DNA of 64,000 bases from Bacteroidota bacterium (GTDB lineage: Bacteria; Bacteroidota; Bacteroidia; Bacteroidales; F082), in the NCBI GenBank assembly GCA_020444415.1, contig JAHLLA010000007.1:94588-158587 (forward strand), written 5' to 3'. Positions 53,926 through 63,619 of this stretch are shown here, in pieces. Position numbers and translations under genes: made by a program. How positions within the stretch are numbered: the stretch's first letter is position 1; every line of letters starts with the position of its first letter. A model generated the notes under the pieces. That model was not told the origin of the DNA. It searched no databases and saw only the letters and a list, made by a program, of their open reading frames with translations.

Positions 53926-55791
53926 ATGAAACATTTTATACGAGCACTTTCTGGCCTGTTGATTTTTTGGTTATTATTCTTTACCGTTGAAAGAACCATA
54001 TTCTTACTCTGGTACACGAAGACAATTCTCAGGGAATCCATTCCTTTTACTGAGTTACTGAATGTGTATTGGTATGCATTTAAACTGGATTTGTCAACAG
54101 CAGCATACATTCTCATCGTGCCGGTTCTGCTTCTTTCAGTCCAGCAATTTTATAGAAAAAAATGGATTTCCCGCGTACATACACTCTACACGGCAGTTGT
54201 AATTATTCTATATTCCTTTATTGCAGTAGGCGAGATAGGATTGTTTAAAGAATGGAACACCAAACTTTCATTCAAGGCATTGCTTTACCTCCAGCGACCT
54301 GATGAAGTGATGAACTCGGTCCAAACTTCAGATTTTATCATGCTGTTTTCGCTGGTTGTATTATTATCCGTATGCTTCATATATCTGTATATCCAATTTT
54401 TCCATATAGAAATAAACAATTCGAAACCGAAATCCCATTTGAGTTTGCGTATCGTTTTTATTACCATAGCGTGGATGCTGCTGTTTGTATCCATAAGAGG
54501 GGGGCTTGGTGAAATTCCGATCACCGCCAGCAATTCATATTTTTCAAAACATCATATTCTGAATATTGCAGCCGTTAATCCAGGCTATAATATTGTATTC
54601 AGCATATTAAATCATACGAATTTAAGCGAACTTGAACCCTTTTTTAAATGGCCTGAGGAAGAGGCATTAAAAATGGTGAAAGAGATGCATGAGGTGCCAA
54701 AAGATACTACTGTGCGCATCTCCTGGGTGGAGAGGCCCAATATTGTTTTTATATTGTTAGAGAGCTGGCCTGGTGACGTCATTGAATCGCTGGGAGGAGA
54801 ACCAGGTATTACACCTCAATTTAAGAAGCTGGAAAGTGAAGGTCTGCTTTTTACAAACTTTTTTGCTTCAGGCAATAGGTCGCAACAGGGTAATGCCAGT
54901 ATATTCGCAGGTTTACCTGCATTGCCCATGACGACCTTGTCCGATCACCCCGAAAAATACGCGGCCGTTCCCAGCCTTGTAAAAGCGTTAAATTCAGAAG
55001 GATACTATACTTCATTTTATTTTGGGGGTCAATTGATTTACGGTAATTTGAAATCATTTCTGGTGTCGAATGAATTCGATCTGATTGTTGAAGAGGATGA
55101 TTTTGATGTAGAAATGACAAGAGGCAAACTGGGAGTACATGACGAATTTGTGTTTGAAAGGTATGCCCATGATATGCAGCAAATGCAGCAGCCTTTTTTT
55201 AGTACAGTTTTCACCTTAAGTTCGCATTCACCATACGATTATCCTGGTGAACGGCCCATCGACTGGATCAAAGTAGAACAGAAGTTTGTAAATTCGGTAC
55301 ATTATACCGATCGTTGTTTGGGCAATTTTTTTAATGAAATTTCTGAATCAGAAATATGGGAAAACACGCTATTCCTGATTATGTCTGATCACTCTCATTT
55401 ATCTTATAGGTCTTATCCGCTGGTAAGTTTTGAATACCATAGAATTCCGCTTTTAATAACCGGTGGTGCCCTGAAGGATGAATTTAAAGGTGAAAAATTA
55501 GAAGGTATATATTCAAATCATGATATTCCGGCAACAATTTTAAAGCAGTTAGATCTTCCTGCCAATGATTATCATTGGAGTAGAAATATGTTTAATCCTT
55601 ATTCACCACAATTCGCATTTTTTGAACTTACAGACGGTTTCGGATGGAAACGACCTTACGGTGAATTGGTAAAAAGTGTTGCAAATAATTGGTATTATAA
55701 AAAGAATGCCCCAAAAGATCATTTGCCTCTTCTGGAAAAGGAAGGCCAGGTATATACCCAACAACTCATTAGGGAATTTTTAAGTTATTGA
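53926..55791 (+). CDS. LtaS-like membrane sulfatase/phosphoglycerol transferase
   Basis: A 621-residue protein with five transmembrane helices in the first 190 or so residues and an extracytoplasmic alkaline-phosphatase-fold domain after residue 265. The metal and nucleophile blocks are NIVFILLESWPGD (E279), SGNRSQQGNAS with S319 in the nucleophile place (Thr in LtaS), and LIMSDHSH. In Gram-negative bacteria this group transfers phosphoglycerol or similar groups to lipids or glycans. The acceptor is unknown. The ATG at 53926 is just after a -7 box. Confidence 0.88.
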   Translation: MKHFIRALSGLLIFWLLFFTVERTIFLLWYTKTILRESIPFTELLNVYWYAFKLDLSTAAYILIVPVLLLSVQQFYRKKWISRVHTLYTAVVIILYSFIAVGEIGLFKEWNTKLSFKALLYLQRPDEVMNSVQTSDFIMLFSLVVLLSVCFIYLYIQFFHIEINNSKPKSHLSLRIVFITIAWMLLFVSIRGGLGEIPITASNSYFSKHHILNIAAVNPGYNIVFSILNHTNLSELEPFFKWPEEEALKMVKEMHEVPKDTTVRISWVERPNIVFILLESWPGDVIESLGGEPGITPQFKKLESEGLLFTNFFASGNRSQQGNASIFAGLPALPMTTLSDHPEKYAAVPSLVKALNSEGYYTSFYFGGQLIYGNLKSFLVSNEFDLIVEEDDFDVEMTRGKLGVHDEFVFERYAHDMQQMQQPFFSTVFTLSSHSPYDYPGERPIDWIKVEQKFVNSVHYTDRCLGNFFNEISESEIWENTLFLIMSDHSHLSYRSYPLVSFEYHRIPLLITGGALKDEFKGEKLEGIYSNHDIPATILKQLDLPANDYHWSRNMFNPYSPQFAFFELTDGFGWKRPYGELVKSVANNWYYKKNAPKDHLPLLEKEGQVYTQQLIREFLSY

Positions 55792-55872
55792 TATTTTTTT
55801 CTTATAATGAAAAATTTGAATGAATTAGTTTTACTTTAGAAACCAAATTTGATAACCTAATTACAAAATCTT

Positions 55873-56253
55873 ATGAAAAAATTCTGGTTCGTTTTATTTA
55901 TGGTAAGCCTGTTGTTTCTATGGGGATGTAAAGAGAAAGTGGTTACTTACACCGATAACGGGGCTACAGTGCAATTAAAAGCCGGTCAGACCTTAAAAGT
56001 TGAGCTTTCAGGTAATCCAAGTACAGGTAACGACTGGCGAAAGATTACTTATGATGATCAGGTGATCATGGAAGATGGAAAGCGGGATTATAAACTGGAT
56101 GATGATAAGATTGGGAGCGGAGGTATATACCAATATCATTTTAAGGCTTTGGGGCCTGGAAAAACAAAACTGTTTATGGAATATGGCCCAAAATATGACA
56201 ATGAGAAGGAAGCAGTGAAAACATTTGAGATCGAAGTAGTAGTAGTTAGTTAA
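55873..56253 (+). CDS. Chagasin-type (I42) cysteine protease inhibitor, lipoprotein
   Basis: A 126-residue lipoprotein (lipobox LWGC, Cys19) with the immunoglobulin-like chagasin fold. The inhibitory loops are NPSTGNDW (L2, canonical NPTTGYxW) and GSGGIYQYHF (L4). The third loop, normally RPW, is YGPKYD here, so binding may be weaker or altered. It should inhibit papain-like proteases; the same window encodes a secreted C1 protease at 40.3 kb. It is 81 bases after the LtaS-like gene and convergent with the LUD gene. Confidence 0.87.
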   Translation: MKKFWFVLFMVSLLFLWGCKEKVVTYTDNGATVQLKAGQTLKVELSGNPSTGNDWRKITYDDQVIMEDGKRDYKLDDDKIGSGGIYQYHFKALGPGKTKLFMEYGPKYDNEKEAVKTFEIEVVVVS

Positions 56254-56263
56254 AAGTGTTCCA

Positions 56264-56902
56264 TTAATTCTCCACCATAAAAACATAAAGCTCTTTGGGG
56301 CCGTGTGCACCCATAACCAGGGTTTTTTCGATATCAGCAGTCCGGCTGGGGCCGGTTATAACGGATATTTGTGACGGTAGACCACCTTTGTAGTTTTGTG
56401 TCATGCCTTTCAAAGCATCTTTCAATTCCGGAACCACCTGTGAAGCTGCCGCAAAAACGATATGTACTTCCGGATAGACGAACATACGCCGGCCCGAAAG
56501 TGTGGCAGAGGACACCAGAATACTGCCAAATCTGGAAATGAGATATTCGCAACGGGTGATACCTATTTTCTGATCGTGAAAATTTTCGGGATCGTTATCA
56601 ATATTTACACCTTCGTTGATTAAAAACTTGATCACCTGGTCATCAATGCTATAGAGTTGATCCCATCCCTTTTGTTGTTTTAAAAGCTTCAGGTTTTCAA
56701 CAATGGCTTTTTCATTTTCGCAGTAAATAAATGTGCCACCGACTTTGTTCAACTGAATGGCAAATTCAACTTCTGGTAATTCTTTTAAATCCCTGTATAT
56801 CGGTTTGCTGAAATCAACATCCTTGAATGGATTCTCCTGCTTACTTATCAGGGCATTCCTCACTTCCTTCAGGATTTTTTCTTTGGTCGTGCTTTCTTCC
56901 AT
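56264..56902 (-). CDS. LUD-domain protein (LutC/YkgG family)
   Basis: A 212-residue protein with the LUD signature ITGPSRTADIEKTLVMGAHGPKELYVFMV at the end and GITRCEYLISRFGSILVSS in the middle. LutC takes part in lactate oxidation, but the copy lying after ftsH in Bacteroidota stands alone without LutA/LutB and its role is unclear. It starts 9 bases after the ftsH stop. Confidence 0.9.
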   Translation of the reverse strand: MEESTTKEKILKEVRNALISKQENPFKDVDFSKPIYRDLKELPEVEFAIQLNKVGGTFIYCENEKAIVENLKLLKQQKGWDQLYSIDDQVIKFLINEGVNIDNDPENFHDQKIGITRCEYLISRFGSILVSSATLSGRRMFVYPEVHIVFAAASQVVPELKDALKGMTQNYKGGLPSQISVITGPSRTADIEKTLVMGAHGPKELYVFMVEN

Positions 56903-56911
56903 GCCGCCCCG

Positions 56912-58984
56912 TTATGATTTTCCTGTTTTATTTTTGGGGTCGAGCAAGTCTTCCTCTTTTTTGATCACCCTTTTGTTCTTAGGGCGCCTTGTTACCTTTT
57001 TCACCACTTTATTATCCTTGATAACTTCTGTTACGTCTCCCCAGGGTCTTTTTCCAAAAATATTTTCAAGGTCTTCGCCAAAGATCACCTCTTTCTCGAG
57101 CAATTTGTTGGCCAGCTTTTCCAATCCTTCTCGATTTTCAGTTAAAACTTTAACAGCTCTTTCGTAAGATTGCTCAACAATCGCCTTTACCTCGGTGTCT
57201 ATAATTTCATTGGTTTTTTCACTGAAGGGTTTGTTGAACGCGTAATCCTGCTGTCCGGAAGAATCATAAAAACTGATGTTTCCCACTTTTTTACTGAAAC
57301 CAAAATAAGCGACCATGGCAAATGCCTGCTTGGTTACTTTTTCAAGGTCGTTCAGCGCCCCGGTGGAGACTTTCCCAAATACAACCTTTTCTGCAGCCCT
57401 GCCACCTAAGGCAGCTGTCATTTCATCCAGCATTTGCTCGTAAGTTGTTATTTGTCTTTCTTCAGGCAGATACCATGCGGCACCAAGTGATTTACCTCTG
57501 GGAACGATCGTAACCTTGATTAGAGGATGTGCATGCTCCAGCAACCAGCTGATGGAAGCATGGCCTGCTTCGTGAAAAGCAACCACTTTTTTCTCGTTCG
57601 GAGAAATGATTTTATTCTTTTTTTCAAGGCCGCCAATGATCCTGTCGATGGCGTCCATGAAATCCTGTTTGATAATCTTTTTATGGTTGGCACGTGCTGC
57701 AATCAATGCCGACTCGTTACAAACATTGGCAATATCGGCTCCGGAGAATCCTGGCGTTTGTTTTGCCAGAAATTCTACACTGACGCTCTTATCCAATTTC
57801 AATGGTTGCATATGGACCTTGAAAATTTCTTTTCTTTCTTCAAGATCAGGTAATTCAACGTGTATCTGTCGGTCGAACCTACCTGCTCTAAGTAGGGCTT
57901 TGTCCAAAATGTCAGCACGGTTTGTGGCAGCGAGTATGATGACGCCCGAATTCGGAACGAAACCATCCATTTCTGTAAGTAGCTGGTTCAGTGTATTCTC
58001 CCTTTCATCATTCGCACCTGTGGCAATATTTTTACCTCTCGCACGTCCAATGGCGTCAATTTCGTCAATAAAAATAATACTCGGCGATTTTTCTTTGGCC
58101 TGTTTGAACAGGTCACGAACCCTGGAAGCACCAACTCCAACGAACATTTCTACAAAGTCTGACCCCGAAATCGAATAAAAAGGTACATGTGCTTCACCGG
58201 CAACAGATTTTGCCAACAATGTTTTTCCGGTTCCGGGAGGGCCTACCAGCAGCACACCTCTTGGAATTTTACCTCCTAATTTAGTGTATTTGTCAGGTGT
58301 TTTTAAGAAGTCAACAATTTCTTTTATCTCTACTTTGGCTTCCTCCAACCCTGCAACATCTTTGAAAGTGATGTTGACACTGGTTGTTTTATCATATACC
58401 TGGGCTTTCGATTTTCCGATATTGAAAATCTGGCCGCCACCACCGCCGCCGCCACGGCTCATCATGCGCATAAAGAAAAACCAAATTCCTACAAGTATTG
58501 CAATCGGTAATATCCAACTCAACACTTCACCGCCCCAGTTATGTCTTGTTTCCGACTCAACATAAATCTGTTCGCTCATGCCTTCCTGGGCTTCCTGTAC
58601 ATCTTCCATAAAAGTGGCCGGATCAGCTACATTGTAATAAAAGTGCGCTGTCGGTTGCCCAAAACTCTGATCCTTGTTTACATCTTTATACTTTTCCTGG
58701 TTCAGCCTGTCGGGTTTGATGTAAACCTCGGCGGTTTCTTTATTCACCAGGATGATTTTCTCAACGTCGCCTTCAGTAAGCATGTCTTTTAAGGCACGCC
58801 AGTCTGTTTTTTCAGCGGTTCCTCCCCAGTTTAAAAATTGAATCCCAATAAAAACAACAGCAAGTATTCCATAAATCCAGTAAAAATTGAATTTGGGTTT
58901 TTTCGGATCTTTCCCTGTCAATTTGTTAAAAGGATTATTGCTTTCTTTTTTGGGCGGGTTATTATCTTTTTTTTGTTCTGCCAT
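56912..58984 (-). CDS. ftsH: ATP-dependent zinc metalloprotease FtsH
   Basis: A 690-residue membrane protease. Helices at about 34-52 and 154-171 flank a periplasmic domain, then a Gly-rich linker (178-184). The AAA+ module has Walker A GPPGTGKT (248-255), Walker B IIFIDE (303-308), and the second region of homology with ATNRAD. The zinc site is HEAGH at 471-475. It degrades misfolded membrane and short-lived cytoplasmic proteins. It lies between rsfS and the LUD gene in one operon, the usual order in Bacteroidota. The C-terminal tail is Lys-rich. Confidence 0.97.
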   Translation of the reverse strand: MAEQKKDNNPPKKESNNPFNKLTGKDPKKPKFNFYWIYGILAVVFIGIQFLNWGGTAEKTDWRALKDMLTEGDVEKIILVNKETAEVYIKPDRLNQEKYKDVNKDQSFGQPTAHFYYNVADPATFMEDVQEAQEGMSEQIYVESETRHNWGGEVLSWILPIAILVGIWFFFMRMMSRGGGGGGGQIFNIGKSKAQVYDKTTSVNITFKDVAGLEEAKVEIKEIVDFLKTPDKYTKLGGKIPRGVLLVGPPGTGKTLLAKSVAGEAHVPFYSISGSDFVEMFVGVGASRVRDLFKQAKEKSPSIIFIDEIDAIGRARGKNIATGANDERENTLNQLLTEMDGFVPNSGVIILAATNRADILDKALLRAGRFDRQIHVELPDLEERKEIFKVHMQPLKLDKSVSVEFLAKQTPGFSGADIANVCNESALIAARANHKKIIKQDFMDAIDRIIGGLEKKNKIISPNEKKVVAFHEAGHASISWLLEHAHPLIKVTIVPRGKSLGAAWYLPEERQITTYEQMLDEMTAALGGRAAEKVVFGKVSTGALNDLEKVTKQAFAMVAYFGFSKKVGNISFYDSSGQQDYAFNKPFSEKTNEIIDTEVKAIVEQSYERAVKVLTENREGLEKLANKLLEKEVIFGEDLENIFGKRPWGDVTEVIKDNKVVKKVTRRPKNKRVIKKEEDLLDPKNKTGKS

Positions 58985-59010
58985 TCTGTCTTGATCTAAA
59001 TAAAATTGAA

Positions 59011-59391
59011 TTAGTCGGTGCTGTCATATTCCTTTTTCAATGAGTCACCCCACAGATCTTCAAGATGATAGAATGATCTGATGTCTTCCTGGAATATATG
59101 AACCACAACGTCGAAGTAGTCTATCAAAATCCATTCCGCATTTTCAACACCTTCCTTATTGAATGGTTTCGTTTCACATTGTTCCCTCACTTCTTTTACA
59201 ACATTGTCATAAATTGCATCCACCTGTGTTTTGGAAGGCGCATGGCAAATTACAAAGTAGTTGGTCACCGAATTGTTAATCTTAGTTAAATCCAGGCTAA
59301 TGATCTTTTTTGCTTTTTTATCCTGCATGGCCTTGACGACTGCCTGCAATATATTGACTGCATCATCTTTTTCAAGAACTTTTTTTCCCAT
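59011..59391 (-). CDS. rsfS: Ribosomal silencing factor
   Basis: A 126-residue RsfS/Iojap protein that binds ribosomal protein uL14 and blocks subunit joining. It has KAKKIISLDLTKINNSVTNYFVICHAPSKTQVDAI, and EWILIDYFDVVVHIFQEDIRSFYHLEDLWGD is diagnostic. It is the first gene of the rsfS-ftsH-LUD operon. A minus-strand -7 box (TACTTTTG, 59426-59433) lies 34 bases upstream, and birA starts in the other direction from the same 132-base gap. Confidence 0.95.
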   Translation of the reverse strand: MGKKVLEKDDAVNILQAVVKAMQDKKAKKIISLDLTKINNSVTNYFVICHAPSKTQVDAIYDNVVKEVREQCETKPFNKEGVENAEWILIDYFDVVVHIFQEDIRSFYHLEDLWGDSLKKEYDSTD

Positions 59392-59523
59392 TAATATCTT
59401 CTAAATTAGAACCTAATATATGCCGCAAAAGTAGCTAAAATTGGTATAAGAAATAGCAGTGTGGATGAATACTTTAAATCGATTTAAGTAGTTACAGAAC
59501 AAAAATGTATTTTTATAAAAGAT

Positions 59524-60267
59524 ATGAGATTTGCTGTTCATCAATTAGACCGGGTTGGTTCGTCCAACCAATATGCATTCGACTTGTGTAAAAATAAGAA
59601 TGCGAAAGAAGGCGATGTGTTTTTTGCAAAGGAGCAATACGAAGGGCGCGGGTATCATGCTAATAGCTGGTTGAGTGCACCCGGTAAAAATTTAACATTC
59701 AGTTTGATATTACAACCCGATTTTATTTCGCCGGCAAGGCAGTTTGTGATAACACAATTTGTTTCGCTGGCCATTATTGATCTGCTAAACGGATTGATCC
59801 ATCAACAAAATATCCGCATCAAGTGGCCGAATGATATATACATCAACGATCTAAAGGCAGGAGGTGTTTTGGTGCAGAATACAATCATTGGTAATGCATT
59901 CGAATATTCAATTATTGGTGTTGGAATGAATGTAAATCAGAGGGAATTCCCACCCGAATTACCCAATCCAACCTCCATCATTCAGTATGTAAATAAAGAG
60001 CTGGCCCTTGATGAGCTGTTGCATGAGCTGTTGAACTGTATTGACAAAAGATATGAAAGCGCCATGATGCTGAATGACACAGAGACACTTGAAAAAGAAT
60101 ATCTCGATCATTTATACCGTTTCAATCAGATGCACGAATTTAAGGATGAAAACGGGATTTTCAAAGGACGAATTTCGGGGATAGGGGAATATGGCGAATT
60201 AATAATCGTTGATGAAAATGGAACGTCAAGAAGTTATCACTTTAAAGAAATAGAATTCTTATTGTAA
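59524..60267 (+). CDS. birA: Biotin--[acetyl-CoA-carboxylase] ligase
   Basis: A 247-residue group I biotin ligase without the DNA-binding domain of E. coli BirA. It has LDRVGSSNQYAF, the biotinyl-AMP loop YEGRGYHANSWLSAPGKNL, RIKWPNDIYINDLKAGGVLVQN, IIGVGMNVNQ and a small C-terminal SH3-like domain. It attaches biotin to carboxylase carriers. It is divergent from rsfS. Confidence 0.95.
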   Translation: MRFAVHQLDRVGSSNQYAFDLCKNKNAKEGDVFFAKEQYEGRGYHANSWLSAPGKNLTFSLILQPDFISPARQFVITQFVSLAIIDLLNGLIHQQNIRIKWPNDIYINDLKAGGVLVQNTIIGNAFEYSIIGVGMNVNQREFPPELPNPTSIIQYVNKELALDELLHELLNCIDKRYESAMMLNDTETLEKEYLDHLYRFNQMHEFKDENGIFKGRISGIGEYGELIIVDENGTSRSYHFKEIEFLL

Positions 60268-60269
60268 GT

Positions 60270-60677
60270 CTATTTTGCAAATTCAGCATTTAATTTCTCA
60301 CCGATAATATTGACCAGGTTTTCCAGTGGTTTTTTGGCGATCATGGCCATCATCGGGTTGAGGTCGGCATCAATTTTTACTTGAGCCATAGTGTGTTGCT
60401 CATTGAGCTTGCCTTCTTCAAGTTCAATCCTGAGGTTAAAACTGATGGGTGACTTCCCGTCAGGAACGATGTCGATCAGGTGATGTGGTGTTTTGTCTTT
60501 GTACTTCAGCGCCAGGCTGGTCATACCTTTGATGGTGAATGAGCAAGCATCTTGGTTCGACTCCCAGTTCACGATCTGGTCCGGCATCAGCTTTTCATAG
60601 TGGTTGAAATCGCTTAAAAATTCAAAAACACTTTTTTTATCAGCATTGATTTGGGTGGGTTTTCCGGCAATAATCAT
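60270..60677 (-). CDS. SRPBCC-family protein
   Basis: A 135-residue START-like (SRPBCC) domain beginning MIIAGKPTQINADKKSVFEFLSDFNHYEKLMP, which forms a hydrophobic cavity for a lipid or quinone. The ATG at 60677 follows the pyrE stop by one base; longer frames run into pyrE. It is commonly found beside pyrE in Bacteroidota, but the ligand is unknown. Confidence 0.88.
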   Translation of the reverse strand: MIIAGKPTQINADKKSVFEFLSDFNHYEKLMPDQIVNWESNQDACSFTIKGMTSLALKYKDKTPHHLIDIVPDGKSPISFNLRIELEEGKLNEQHTMAQVKIDADLNPMMAMIAKKPLENLVNIIGEKLNAEFAK

Positions 60678-60678
60678 T

Positions 60679-61335
60679 TTATTTGGTTTTATGTGTATCG
60701 CTCCATGCCTGGGGATCTTTTTTCCATTCGAGCAACGATTCTTTATCTTTTTCTGAAATGTAATCTTTTTCAACCGCTTTTTTGATCATGATCTCGTAAT
60801 CCGATAAGGCAAATAAAGCACAATTAGCCGCTTCAAAATTTTTATCGGCAATAGGCAGTCCGTAAGTGAAAATGGCAGCCATTCCTTTTACTTTTCCCCC
60901 GGCTTCCCGTATGGCTTCCACCGCGTTGAGGCTGCTTTTTCCTGTTGAGATCAAATCTTCAACCACCACCACATTTTGCCCTTCCCTCAATTCACCTTCA
61001 ATTTGGTTGGTTAATCCGTGTTCTTTTTTAGATGACCTGACATAAATGAATGGCAATCCCATTTCCTGTGCCACAAGAATGCCCTGGGGAATACCCGCTG
61101 TTGCCACTCCTGCAATTACATCAACCAAACCATATTCTTCGGTGATCTGGGTAACCAGTTGCTGACGGATATAATTCCGCACTTTCGGATAAGATAAGGC
61201 AATGCGATTGTCGCAATATATGGGCGAATGTAAGCCCGAAGCCCAAACGAATGGCGTTGAATTATTCAGCTTTATTGCCTTAATTTGTAATAGATATTCG
61301 GCAACCAATGCCGCAGTTTCCGTATTTTTGACCAT
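60679..61335 (-). CDS. pyrE: Orotate phosphoribosyltransferase
   Basis: A 218-residue type I phosphoribosyltransferase that makes orotidine 5'-phosphate in pyrimidine synthesis. It has PFVWASGLHSPIYCDNR, YVRSSKKEHGLTNQIEG and the PRPP loop VVVVEDLISTGKSS. A -7 box for the minus strand (TACATTTG, 61340-61347) is only 4 bases before the start codon, so the mRNA may be leaderless. It is divergent from the Nudix gene with seven bases between start codons. Confidence 0.95.
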   Translation of the reverse strand: MVKNTETAALVAEYLLQIKAIKLNNSTPFVWASGLHSPIYCDNRIALSYPKVRNYIRQQLVTQITEEYGLVDVIAGVATAGIPQGILVAQEMGLPFIYVRSSKKEHGLTNQIEGELREGQNVVVVEDLISTGKSSLNAVEAIREAGGKVKGMAAIFTYGLPIADKNFEAANCALFALSDYEIMIKKAVEKDYISEKDKESLLEWKKDPQAWSDTHKTK

Positions 61336-61342
61336 GCAGCAA

Positions 61343-61945
61343 ATGTATAAAGTTTTTTACAACGATCGGGCAATTTTATTGGCTGAAAAAGCAGAAGATA
61401 TCCCCAAGAATTTTCAGAAAGAGCAGGTCAAGAACAAACAGGAATTGTTTACATTTCTAGATAGCTATTTTAGCATACAACCTGCTTATGATGTGGTGGT
61501 GGTTGGCTACCATGTATCAGCGATGATGGATAACCTTACAACTTATTTCAAATTTATTAAGGCAGCAGGCGGACTTGTGAAAAATAGTGATGACGAGTTT
61601 TTATTTATTAAAAGATGGGGTACCTGGGATCTCCCCAAAGGAAAAGTGGAAAAAAATGAGTCGTTGGAAATGGCAGCTATTCGCGAAGTGGAAGAAGAAA
61701 CCAATGTGGGTGGTTTAATGGTTCAAAAGCGACTTGAAGATACTTTTCATGTGTATCGTTTAGAAGAAACTATTTGTCTGAAACAAACCGCGTGGTATTT
61801 TATGGTGGCTGATGGTCATCGAACACCAAAACCACAGATGAATGAAGGAATAACGGATGTGGTGTGGCTGGACAAAGAGGAAAGCAGGAAAGCTTTATCA
61901 GAAAGTTACCGCTCGCTGAAGGAAACGATGATGCACTACTTTTAA
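61343..61945 (+). CDS. Nudix hydrolase
   Basis: A 200-residue protein. Residues 1-70 are an N-terminal extension typical of Bacteroidota relatives. The Nudix box is GKVEKNESLEMAAIREVEEE followed by TNVGGL, with the metal glutamates REVEEE in place. It hydrolyses a nucleoside diphosphate-linked compound, not further identifiable. The start could be ATG 61334 or 61343; the latter gives the family's MYKVFYNDRAI opening. A -7 box (TATTTTTG, 61323-61330) is immediately upstream. Confidence 0.9.
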   Translation: MYKVFYNDRAILLAEKAEDIPKNFQKEQVKNKQELFTFLDSYFSIQPAYDVVVVGYHVSAMMDNLTTYFKFIKAAGGLVKNSDDEFLFIKRWGTWDLPKGKVEKNESLEMAAIREVEEETNVGGLMVQKRLEDTFHVYRLEETICLKQTAWYFMVADGHRTPKPQMNEGITDVVWLDKEESRKALSESYRSLKETMMHYF

Positions 61946-62050
61946 ATGTTTTTATAACCCCCAATCGGCAAGCTTTCGCTTGAGCTTTTCAATATACAAA
62001 GGGAATAGTAACGATACGAATGCAAAATATCATTCTTTTATAGTAATGTT

Positions 62051-63619
62051 TTATTGATTTATTTTAATCCATTTTCCCTTGTCAATAGTCTTATTGTTTT
62101 TCCTGAGGATCCATGTGTATAGGCCGTTTTTTAAATCTGAAGTATTAATTATGGTCATTAAGCCGTTTATTGGTTCTATATGTAACATTCTTCCGTATGT
62201 ATCATATAATTCAACAACGGATGGATACTCGGTTGTTCGTACGGTAAACTCGTGATTTCCCGGATTGGGATAAACAATAGCTGAATGCATGGGAATAACA
62301 GAGTTTTCGTACTGCCCCACCCATAAACCACCATCGGTTTTAATTACAAAGGCATCTCTTTCAAAATCATTTACCAGGTAATCAAAACGGGTTCCTGCTG
62401 TTACAATGCCTCCATCAGAGGTGGCTGCCATACTGTAAATGGTGTAGTAGGCATCACCCCCCAGATACCGTTCACTTATTAGTTCCAAATCCTGATCAAG
62501 TTTTGCCAGGTATATCCAACTATATTGGCTGTTCCAGGGCCCGACACCTCTGTTATGGTTTCCTGCCACACATATTTCGTTATTATCATTGATATCTAAA
62601 CTTTCATACCAACCGGCGTCTATAAGTGTATCTGCATGGGTAAGAAACTTCCGGTTTAGCAACTCAAAACCAAGACCATATTGATATACAAACAAATGAT
62701 AAATAAAGCCCTTATTTGTGCGAATACATCTTCCGGTACCAAATAAAATTAATTTGTCATCATTACTAAGTTTTGCATTATAAGGTGTATTAACACACCA
62801 GTAGTAATTAGGGTCATCATCATTACGATTGTAACAATAATCGCCTAATATTTCATAGTTAGTGGTATCCAGCATTATCGCTCCTTCAGAGTTTCTGTCG
62901 CATTCGTTCATATAAGTGCGGCCTATATGTGCAAGTATTTCCGACGAGTCAAGGTTATAGGTTAAGCTTTGCAGGTAAGCCCCCCCTGTTCCATGAAGGC
63001 TCTCCTTTATCACAGTGCCGTCATTCGCTTGTATTTCAACAAAATAAGTTTTAAGGTACGGCATTGAGATAACCGCATGAATATTTTTACCTATAAGGTA
63101 ATTGCCATTGTTTAATTTCAGTATTTTAAATAACCGTGATCTCATAAATGTATCCAACGACATCGGCCTGGGATGTACTATTTCCCATTGCAATTCCTGG
63201 TTACTGTTCCATTTTACATAGTAATCGGATTCATCTCTATTATTTATATGAAAATTGTGGTTTTGTGTCCAGCAGGTTCCTGCCATGAAATAATCGCCGT
63301 TTTCTTCTCTTACCAGGGTGTTTATTGAAAACATGGTGTCATTTCTGCTGTCATTAAAGGGCCACCGGATAGTATCACCTTCCGAGGTGATGGTATAAAT
63401 ATACCTTCTCTCTACACACAATGTGTCATCATCATCACAGTCAACAGTTAATAAAACAACCTGCTCTTCATCTATTTTATCATGGTACACAAATTCTACC
63501 CTTTCATCACTAAGGCTACTGAATAATACCTCATAGCTGTATTGTCCCTGTGCTAAAAAATTAAAAAGGGAAAATATGACAATACTAAATAGTTTAATTA
63601 AGAAATTTCTACTATACAT
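62051..63619 (-). CDS. T9SS-secreted protein with WD/Kelch-like repeats
   Basis: A 522-residue exported protein. It has a signal peptide (FSIVIFSLFNFLAQGQ), then repeated strands such as ENGDYFMAGTCWTQN, LNNGNYLIGKNIHAVI, SNDDKLILFGTGRC, DNNEICVAGNHNRG and SDGGIVTAGTRFDY that suggest a beta-propeller. The C-terminal 80 residues are a T9SS type-A sorting domain (VYPNPGNHEFTVRT...NGLYTWILRKNNK). Function unknown; probably a surface or secreted binding protein. Confidence 0.82.
   Translation of the reverse strand: MYSRNFLIKLFSIVIFSLFNFLAQGQYSYEVLFSSLSDERVEFVYHDKIDEEQVVLLTVDCDDDDTLCVERRYIYTITSEGDTIRWPFNDSRNDTMFSINTLVREENGDYFMAGTCWTQNHNFHINNRDESDYYVKWNSNQELQWEIVHPRPMSLDTFMRSRLFKILKLNNGNYLIGKNIHAVISMPYLKTYFVEIQANDGTVIKESLHGTGGAYLQSLTYNLDSSEILAHIGRTYMNECDRNSEGAIMLDTTNYEILGDYCYNRNDDDPNYYWCVNTPYNAKLSNDDKLILFGTGRCIRTNKGFIYHLFVYQYGLGFELLNRKFLTHADTLIDAGWYESLDINDNNEICVAGNHNRGVGPWNSQYSWIYLAKLDQDLELISERYLGGDAYYTIYSMAATSDGGIVTAGTRFDYLVNDFERDAFVIKTDGGLWVGQYENSVIPMHSAIVYPNPGNHEFTVRTTEYPSVVELYDTYGRMLHIEPINGLMTIINTSDLKNGLYTWILRKNNKTIDKGKWIKINQ

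Noticed and set aside
61965..61990. Hairpin with CAAGC/GCTTG after the Nudix gene
   Set aside because: Only five pairs and a weak T-run; not convincing as a terminator.
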